A stretch of 64,000 nucleotides of DNA from an uncultured Prevotella sp. (lineage in GTDB: Bacteria; Bacteroidota; Bacteroidia; Bacteroidales; Bacteroidaceae), in NCBI GenBank assembly GCA_902800365.1, contig CADCEF010000032.1, forward strand, positions 1-64,000, read 5' to 3'. Position numbers and translations under genes: made by a program. Below are positions 58,312 through 64,000 of this stretch, in pieces (position 1 is the stretch's first letter; each line of letters opens with the position of its first letter). The notes beneath the pieces are model-generated. The model was not told the DNA's origin. It saw only the letters and a program-made list of their open reading frames with translations, and did no database searches.

Positions 58312-58776
58312 CTATACTATCTTGAATCGAACACGGAAAGAATGCTCCTGTTCATCCCAGTTTGTGCCAAGAAGCTCGAAACGACCTATCTGAGAAGTAG
58401 AACGCACATGTTTACCTATACACGGACAAACATCGTAATCACCAATACGAACAAGACGGATAGTTTCTGAGGCATCATCTGGCAGACGGTCGAGCGAGAC
58501 ATCATCGGGAAGATTATCACGAGTTACAAATTCAAACGTTACTGGCAAATCTTCATCTATTAGCTCATTCATACGGCGCTCTATTTCGCGCTCATCTTGT
58601 CGAGAAGGTTTCTGATCAAGATGAAAACTCATCTTGCTTTTCTTACGTTCTACATGAGCATTAAAAGAACGACCACAATCGAACATGCGGATCATTGTCT
58701 GATTCAACAGATGCTCAGCAGTATGAGCAGGTGGAAACTCTTCTTTGTTATGCTCGTTAAGTATATAATCGGCCAT
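58312..58776 (-). CDS. AlaX-like alanyl-tRNA editing protein
   Basis: A 154-residue trans-editing protein with the HxxxH...CxxxH zinc site: HTAEHLL near the start and CPCIGKH near residue 125. It deacylates mischarged tRNA-Ala (Ser or Gly). ATG 58776 is used because the longer frame adds unrelated residues. Related to the editing domain of AlaRS/ThrRS. Monocistronic. Confidence 0.85.
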   Translation of the reverse strand: MADYILNEHNKEEFPPAHTAEHLLNQTMIRMFDCGRSFNAHVERKKSKMSFHLDQKPSRQDEREIERRMNELIDEDLPVTFEFVTRDNLPDDVSLDRLPDDASETIRLVRIGDYDVCPCIGKHVRSTSQIGRFELLGTNWDEQEHSFRVRFKIV

Positions 58777-58795
58777 ATTTTCTTTAATTTGGGCA

Positions 58796-58826
58796 CAAAA
58801 ATACAAATTTAATTGAAAAAAAACAA
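58796..58826 (-). promoter_or_regulatory. Promoter of the AlaX-like gene
   Basis: Minus-strand -7 TATTTTTG (58796-58803), 20-nt spacer, -33 TTG (58824-58826). Confidence 0.6.
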
Positions 58827-58896
58827 ATGTTTTGCAACTTTTCGGGTACTTGTGTCGTCTAAAGTACAAAGATTAATCAATTAAAAATATAAAATT

Positions 58897-59571
58897 ATGA
58901 AAAAAGTATTATTTTTGATGATGAGCATTTTAGCTCTTACTTCGTGCAAAGTTGACTTAAAGGGATGGGATACCAACCTTATTGAGGAAAGCGGCAAAGT
59001 CATTACAAAGGAGTACAAACTTAAGCCATTCGAAGAGGTGCACATGCGCTGTGTGGGAGCTGTTGAGATTATTCAGGACGAGAAGAAAAGCGGTACTGTA
59101 GAGCTGACAGCACCTGAGAATTATATTGAGCTGTATAAGTTTGAGAACAACGGCGACGAGCTTGAAATAAACTTTGCAAAACAGCACGTAAACATACATA
59201 CCCAAAATGTGAAGATTAAAGTATATACCAACGACCTGTTAGCACTGAAAAACAGTGGTGCATCGAGCATCAAGATGGATAGTTTGGACACCGATAAGAT
59301 AGATATAGTAAACAGCGGTGTTGGCAGTATAACAATAGGCGGATTAGCCGACAACGTAAAACTTCAGAACAGCGGTGTTGGCAGTATTAACGCAGAAAAG
59401 CTCAAAGCACTGAATGTAAAAGCAAATGTATCGGGTGTAGGTAGCATAACATGCTATGCTTCAGAGAAGATAGAAGGCCGTGTTTCGGGTGTAGGTTCGC
59501 TGAAATATGCAGGAAACCCCAAGCATAAGGATACAAAAAGAACTGGCGTTGGAAGCATCGGTGAGATGTAA
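58897..59571 (+). CDS. GIN-domain (DUF2807) lipoprotein
   Basis: A 224-residue lipoprotein: signal peptide with lipobox LTSC (about residues 14-17), then the head-GIN domain, a right-handed beta-helix with repeats NSGASSI, NSGVGSI, VSGVGSI, each about 20 residues apart. The family is widespread in Bacteroidota, attached to the membrane on the periplasmic side or outside; function unknown, perhaps adhesion or envelope structure. Monocistronic with a strong terminator. Confidence 0.85.
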   Translation: MKKVLFLMMSILALTSCKVDLKGWDTNLIEESGKVITKEYKLKPFEEVHMRCVGAVEIIQDEKKSGTVELTAPENYIELYKFENNGDELEINFAKQHVNIHTQNVKIKVYTNDLLALKNSGASSIKMDSLDTDKIDIVNSGVGSITIGGLADNVKLQNSGVGSINAEKLKALNVKANVSGVGSITCYASEKIEGRVSGVGSLKYAGNPKHKDTKRTGVGSIGEM

Positions 59572-59578
59572 AAAGAAA

Positions 59579-59607
59579 CGGGGGGATCACAAATCCCCCC
59601 GAACTTT
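59579..59607. terminator. Terminator after the GIN lipoprotein gene
   Basis: CGGGGGGAT and ATCCCCCCG form a perfect 9-bp stem around a 5-nt loop, followed by TTTT on the plus strand after AAC. Confidence 0.8.
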
Positions 59608-59622
59608 TGTATCAGTCTTTTG

Positions 59623-61278
59623 TCATGCCTTGAATTTCAATACTATAGCACTAAGCGGATCTACGACCAAAGGAATCTCACTATCACGCTTAAGAGTAAT
59701 CTTAAACTGAGAACCTGTAAGCAAATCAGTAGCCACAGCATTTTTCTCTTTAATACTTAGGAAGTCGAATGCGTGGGCAGGAATGGTAACATTAACTGCA
59801 GCAGTACTGTCGTCAAAATTAGACACAACAAGCAGAACTTCAGCCCCTGCCTTTCGCAAGAAAATATACTGACGATGATAATGACCATTTACATACATAA
59901 GGTCGAACATTTGGCCTTGTGACACAGCCTTCTCACTGGCGGCAATATGCATTACCTTATTATATATATCATACAGTTTTTTCTCATCGGCAGTTGATTT
60001 TCCTTTGGCTGCACGAACAACCGAAGGCACACTCCAATAGTCGAAGATGGTGGTACGACCATCATTCCCACTAAAGCCTTCCTTATCCATACCGCGTTCT
60101 CCATACTCTTGACCAAAATAAATCATGAGCGGATTCTGCTGCAACAAGGCCGACACGACCAAACCAGGTATCCCTTTATAGGCATCGTTTGCAAAGAACT
60201 GACTGGCAATACGCTGTTCGTCGTGATTCTCAAGAAAATACAACATATGCTGACGGATATCGTCGGTAGCTTGCCAGGCACCAGTTATAGCCTGAGTACT
60301 CTGACGACCACACATGATATCACGAACAGTATCGTACATTCCCACCTTATCGTAAAGATAATCAAAACCAGCACCAAGATAGTTGCGATATTCGGCAGGG
60401 TTATAAACCTCGCCAATAAACACAATCTCTGGATAGCGGTACTTTACCTTATCGGTAGCCCAATGCCAGAATGCAGCAGGCACCATCTCAGCCATATCAC
60501 AACGGAAGCCGTCAACACCCTTAGCTGCCCAAAAGAGCAGTATCTCTGTCATTTTATCCCATGTATTTGGAATGGGATTAAAGTGACCAACACGTCCAGC
60601 ATAGTAATCAAGACCATAATTCAACTTAACAGTCTCATACCAATCGTTCATGCCTGGAGCATTGTGGAAACAATCATTACCTGTAGCTTTGGCTGGCTCT
60701 TCTATATATGGTTCTGACTCTCCATGATACAAATCGAAATAAGGAGTGAAACGCTGACCTGGACAATAGTAGAAGTTGTTCTGAGGGTCAAAACCATTTT
60801 GTGGATTATCTTCTGAGCCAAGATCTTTCACTCCTTCTGGAGCACAGATTGAGTGATACTGTCGGGCCACATGATTAGGTACAAAATCAATGATAACCTT
60901 AAGACCAGCCTTGTGACTACGATCAATAAGTGCCTCAAACTCTGCCATACGATTAGGAACATCTACAGCTAGATCAGGATCGATATCATAATAATCGGTA
61001 ATAGCATAAGGCGAACCAGCTTTACCTTTTACCACAGCCGGATGCTGACGTGGAATACCATAAACCGAGTAATCGGTCTGTGTGGCGTGGCGGATTACAC
61101 CAGTGTACCAAATATGGCTCACGCCCATCGCCCTGATTTTTTTCAGGGCAGTGGGCGTGAAGTCGTTTAGTTTTCCGCAACCGTTCTCTGCTAGTGTACC
61201 ATCCTCTTTGCGGGTGGTATTCTTGTTTCCATAAAGTCGCGTGAAAACCTGATATATTATAATCTTACTCGATGCCAT
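59623..61278 (-). CDS. GH13 alpha-amylase family protein
   Basis: A 551-residue cytoplasmic glycoside hydrolase without signal peptide. Conserved regions: DFVPNHVAR, GFRCDMAEM (nucleophile Asp), IGEVYN (acid/base Glu) and ENHDEQRIA (transition-state Asp). It probably cleaves alpha-glucans or glycogen breakdown products internally. The C-terminal domain is a beta-sandwich. Its start overlaps the fabD stop by 14 nt, so the two are co-transcribed although their pathways differ. Confidence 0.9.
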   Translation of the reverse strand: MASSKIIIYQVFTRLYGNKNTTRKEDGTLAENGCGKLNDFTPTALKKIRAMGVSHIWYTGVIRHATQTDYSVYGIPRQHPAVVKGKAGSPYAITDYYDIDPDLAVDVPNRMAEFEALIDRSHKAGLKVIIDFVPNHVARQYHSICAPEGVKDLGSEDNPQNGFDPQNNFYYCPGQRFTPYFDLYHGESEPYIEEPAKATGNDCFHNAPGMNDWYETVKLNYGLDYYAGRVGHFNPIPNTWDKMTEILLFWAAKGVDGFRCDMAEMVPAAFWHWATDKVKYRYPEIVFIGEVYNPAEYRNYLGAGFDYLYDKVGMYDTVRDIMCGRQSTQAITGAWQATDDIRQHMLYFLENHDEQRIASQFFANDAYKGIPGLVVSALLQQNPLMIYFGQEYGERGMDKEGFSGNDGRTTIFDYWSVPSVVRAAKGKSTADEKKLYDIYNKVMHIAASEKAVSQGQMFDLMYVNGHYHRQYIFLRKAGAEVLLVVSNFDDSTAAVNVTIPAHAFDFLSIKEKNAVATDLLTGSQFKITLKRDSEIPLVVDPLSAIVLKFKA

Positions 61279-62155
61279 GGGCAGAAACCTCTTTGTTGAT
61301 CTTTACGATCATGCCCTGCAGCGCCTTACCAGGACCACACTCCGTGAAGTCATCGGCACCATCGGCAATCATATTCTGAACACTTTGAGTCCAGCGAACT
61401 GAGCTAGTGAGCTGAGCTATGAGGTTAGCCTTGATCTCAGCAGGATCGGTATGAGGCTTAGCATCTACATTCTGATAAACAGGGCACTTTGGAGTCTTAA
61501 TCTCAGTAGCCTCGATAGCTGCCTGAAGCTCGTCCTTAGCAGGCTGCATGAGTGGAGAGTGGAAAGCACCACCTACCTTGAGCACAAGCGCACGCTTAGC
61601 ACCAGCAGCCTTGAGCTGCTCGCAAGCCTCCTCGATAGCCTCTACATTACCAGAGATAACCAGCTGACCAGGACAGTTATAGTTAGCTGCAACAACAACA
61701 CCCTTGCCCATCTTGCTAACCTCTGCACATACCTCCTCGACCTTCTCGTCAGGAAGAGCGATGATGGCAGCCATTGTTGAAGGCTGAGCCTCGCAAGCCT
61801 TCTGCATAGCCATAGCACGGGCATAAACCAACTTCAAGCCATCTTCGAAGCTGAGAGCGCCAGCAGCTGTAAGAGCAGAGAACTCACCAAGAGAGTGACC
61901 AGCAACCATCTTTGGGGCGAAGGCATCGCCCATGCATAGTGCAGAGATAACACTGTGGAGGAAGACTGCAGGCTGAGTAACCTTGGTCTGCTTGAGCTCC
62001 TCATCGGTACCAGCAAACATAATGTCGGTGATGCGATAGCCGAGAATTTCGTTAGCCTTCTCGAAAAGTTCCTTTGCGAGTGGGTTTGTATCGTAAAGAT
62101 CCTTACCCATTCCTACAAACTGAGCTCCCTGTCCGGGAAAAACAAATGCTTTCAT
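61265..62155 (-). CDS. fabD: Malonyl-CoA:ACP transacylase
   Basis: A 296-residue enzyme that moves malonyl from CoA to acyl carrier protein, starting fatty-acid elongation. PGQGAQFVGMG opens the oxyanion loop; GHSLGE (86-91) holds Ser88; Arg113 and the histidine of GGAFHSPLM complete the site. Full length. A minus-strand -7 box TAATTTTG lies at 62217-62224. Confidence 0.95.
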   Translation of the reverse strand: MKAFVFPGQGAQFVGMGKDLYDTNPLAKELFEKANEILGYRITDIMFAGTDEELKQTKVTQPAVFLHSVISALCMGDAFAPKMVAGHSLGEFSALTAAGALSFEDGLKLVYARAMAMQKACEAQPSTMAAIIALPDEKVEEVCAEVSKMGKGVVVAANYNCPGQLVISGNVEAIEEACEQLKAAGAKRALVLKVGGAFHSPLMQPAKDELQAAIEATEIKTPKCPVYQNVDAKPHTDPAEIKANLIAQLTSSVRWTQSVQNMIADGADDFTECGPGKALQGMIVKINKEVSAHGIE

Positions 62156-62288
62156 TTTCTTCTTACCTTTTATTTAAATATTAAACTTTTTCACCTTATC
62201 GGTGTGCAAAATTACTAAAACTTTCTGAAAAATGCCCTTCTATCACCATTTTTTTAATGAAAGTGGTGATAATATCGAAAAATCTGTG

Positions 62289-62296
62289 TAATTTTG
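62289..62296 (+). promoter_or_regulatory. -7 box of the ThiE/TenI-like gene
   Basis: TAATTTTG 18 nt before the ATG at 62315. Confidence 0.5.
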
Positions 62297-62314
62297 CACT
62301 TAGAAAGAGAACAG

Positions 62315-62932
62315 ATGGCAAAAATGAAGCTTATTGTAATGACGAAACCAACATTCTTCGTTGAAGAGGACAAGATTCTTGCAAACCTCTTCGAAGAAGG
62401 ATTGGAGAATCTTCACCTATATAAACCAGGTGCTTCGCCTATGTATTCTGAGCGACTGCTCACTTTGTTGGGCGAAGACTATTGTAATAAGATTACCGTT
62501 CATGGGCATTTCTATCTTAAAGAAGAATACCGTCTTCGTGGAATTCATATCGACGATGCATTTACCGAAGCCCCTGTGGGCTACAAGGGTAACATTAGCC
62601 GTACGTGCCACGCAATAGAAGAGCTCAAAGAAACAAAGAAAAAATCAAATTACGTATTCCTGCACTCTATATTCGACAGTCAGACCAACGCCGACGAGAA
62701 ACAATCGTTTACGATGGACGAACTGCGCGATGCTGCAAAACATGGTCTTATCGACAAGAAGGTGTATGCCCTTGGAGGTATGAATCTTGACCGCGTAAAA
62801 GAGATTAAGGATCTGGGATTTGGTGGTATGGTGATATGTGGCGACCTGTGGAACAGGTTTAACATCCACAATGAGATTGACTATAAAGCGCTATTGAACC
62901 ACTTCGAGAAACTGCGCAAAACGATTGATTAA
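62315..62932 (+). CDS. Thiamine-phosphate-synthase-like (ThiE/TenI superfamily) protein
   Basis: A 205-residue TIM-barrel protein starting MAKMKLIVMTKPTFF (Met at 62324 is an alternative). YALGGMNLDRVKEIKDLGFG is the phosphate-binding end of the barrel, as in ThiE and TenI. Several ThiE catalytic residues are not obvious (no clear DDR), so it may be a thiamine-related homologue rather than ThiE itself. No thi genes lie next to it. Confidence 0.7.
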   Translation: MAKMKLIVMTKPTFFVEEDKILANLFEEGLENLHLYKPGASPMYSERLLTLLGEDYCNKITVHGHFYLKEEYRLRGIHIDDAFTEAPVGYKGNISRTCHAIEELKETKKKSNYVFLHSIFDSQTNADEKQSFTMDELRDAAKHGLIDKKVYALGGMNLDRVKEIKDLGFGGMVICGDLWNRFNIHNEIDYKALLNHFEKLRKTID

Positions 62933-62964
62933 TTGGACTAACATAATAATATAGGTATTAAAAC

Positions 62965-63903
62965 ATGAGTGATAAAAGCTCCTACATGGTATTCTCAGGT
63001 ACAGCAACGAGATACCTGGCAGAAAGAATCTGCCAAAGTCTGGGTTGCCCCCTTGGACAGTTGCAAATAACAAAATTCTCGGATGGAGAGTTTGCCGTAT
63101 CCTACGAGGAAAGTATTCGCGGACGCGACGTTTTCCTAGTACAAAGCACATTCCCCAACAGCGACAATCTGATGGAATTGCTACTTATGATTGACGCAGC
63201 AAAGCGCGCATCAGCACGTACCATCAATGCTGTTATCCCATACTTCGGATGGGCACGTCAGGACCGCAAGGACAAGCCACGTGTCAGCATCGGTGCAAAA
63301 CTGGTAGCCGATTTGCTGAGTGCAGCAGGTGTTAATCGTGTTATTACAATGGATCTGCATGCAGACCAGATTCAGGGTTTCTTTGATGTACCAGTCGACC
63401 ATCTGTATGCATCTAATGTAATTATCCCTTATCTCCAGTCGCTGAATCTCGACAATTTGGTGATTGCATCACCCGACGTTGGTGGTTCAAAGCGTGCTAA
63501 CACATACGCCAAGTATCTTGGATGTCCACTGGTATTATGCAACAAAACCCGTGCTCGTGCTAATGTTGTAGCATCTATGCAGATTATCGGTGATGTAGAG
63601 GGTAAGAACGTTGTTATCATCGACGATATGGTTGATACCGCAGGAACAATAACCAAGGCTGCAGACCTTATGAAGGAGAATGGTGCTCTTACTGTACGTG
63701 CATGCGCCAGCCACTGTGTGATGAGCGGCCCAGCAAGCGACCGTGTACAAGAATCAGCTCTTGAGGAGATTGTATTTACCGATTCAATCCCTTACACCCA
63801 ACGTTGTGCAAAGGTTAAGCAGCTTAGTGTAGCCGATATGTTTGCAGAGGCTATACGTCGTGTTATCGACAACAAGAGCATAAGCGACCTATACATTGTA
63901 TAA
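62965..63903 (+). CDS. prs: Ribose-phosphate pyrophosphokinase
   Basis: A 312-residue enzyme making PRPP from ribose 5-phosphate and ATP. Conserved parts: FSDGEFAVSYEESIRGRDVF, DRKDKPRVSIGAKLVADLL, MDLHADQIQGFFD and the PRPP loop VVIIDDMVDTAGT. It supplies nucleotide, histidine and tryptophan synthesis. Full length, with the usual Bacteroidota size. Confidence 0.96.
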   Translation: MSDKSSYMVFSGTATRYLAERICQSLGCPLGQLQITKFSDGEFAVSYEESIRGRDVFLVQSTFPNSDNLMELLLMIDAAKRASARTINAVIPYFGWARQDRKDKPRVSIGAKLVADLLSAAGVNRVITMDLHADQIQGFFDVPVDHLYASNVIIPYLQSLNLDNLVIASPDVGGSKRANTYAKYLGCPLVLCNKTRARANVVASMQIIGDVEGKNVVIIDDMVDTAGTITKAADLMKENGALTVRACASHCVMSGPASDRVQESALEEIVFTDSIPYTQRCAKVKQLSVADMFAEAIRRVIDNKSISDLYIV

Positions 63904-63908
63904 TCGTA

Positions 63909-64000
63909 ATGATGAATAAAACCCTTATCAGGCTGGCAGCAGCAGGCTTAGTGTTCTGCTCATGCCAGTCTGATTCATATAAGATAAATGGTTATGCCAG
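63909..64000 (+). CDS. Lipoprotein gene, N-terminal part only
   Basis: The window ends inside this gene, which begins 5 nt after prs. It reads MMNKTLIRLAAAGLVFCSCQ with lipobox VFCSC, then YKINGYA, the pattern that opens DUF4369/thiol-disulfide (TlpA-like) lipoproteins of Bacteroidota. Identity beyond the signal is a guess. Start may be 63909 or 63912. Confidence 0.55.
   Translation, partial: MMNKTLIRLAAAGLVFCSCQSDSYKINGYA

Overview
The window looks like chromosomal DNA from a member of the Bacteroidales, most likely Prevotella or a close relative. Many genes are preceded by the Bacteroidota promoter form (-33 TTG, 18-20 nt spacer, -7 TAnnTTTG). There is a SusC/SusD pair, a smalltalk/HU pair next to a VirE-like gene, a GGGtGRT protein, a GIN-domain lipoprotein and a zinc-dependent M3 peptidase. 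No rRNA or tRNA gene was recognised. The assignment is by gene content only.

Layout. 1-4067: start of a HigB-type toxin at the left edge, an MmcQ/YjbR protein, a broken GNAT gene, then a plus-strand group (flavodoxin-like protein, GNAT, zinc-ribbon/flavin-reductase-like fusion, membrane acyltransferase). 4068-9153: a membrane TPR/SpoIIE phosphatase, a Maa-type acetyltransferase, a lipoprotein-TPR-TM-AraC hybrid regulator, and downstream a four-copy iteron array whose promoter serves two tiny membrane proteins. 9255-10286: a cysteine-containing LRR lipoprotein.

10392-24506 is an accessory island. Its minus-strand block carries an M15 peptidase, a VirE/BT4734-like protein, a Rha antirepressor, an OB-like small protein and a HIRAN-like protein. 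Next comes a five-gene restriction-modification operon (Dam-type methylase, MutH/Sau3AI-type endonuclease, HhH-GPD glycosylase-like protein, DUF262/DUF1524 protein, DpnA-type methylase), then a toxin-antitoxin remnant cut by a MITE-like element, an HU protein and a smalltalk peptide. The operon is predicted to act at GATC; the glycosylase-like and DUF262 members make it unusual and it is the best candidate for a novel system here.

24658-33860: an unrecognised secreted protein, an exported arginine-deiminase-family protein, a DUF1593 protein, SusD and SusC, and a PheC-like binding lipoprotein. 33929-36647: two heme genes (HemN and a protoporphyrinogen oxidase). 36656-43877: an RND efflux operon (adaptor, pump, outer-membrane channel) with a divergent AraC regulator and an esterase. 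43867-64000 is mostly housekeeping: CMP-kinase-like protein, EttA, Dabb protein, the GGGtGRT/scaffold pair, M3 peptidase, pyruvate kinase, HU, a tiny basic protein, RNase G, glycosyltransferase, hybrid kinase, EEP protein, AlaX editing protein, GIN lipoprotein, GH13 amylase, FabD, a ThiE/TenI-like protein, Prs and the start of a lipoprotein.

A recurring theme is small palindromic repeats placed inside or at the ends of genes: two in-frame insertions within coding sequences (13017-13120, 37182-37240), one repeat forming a gene's C-terminus (11243-11272) and one MITE truncating a small gene (23504-23662).
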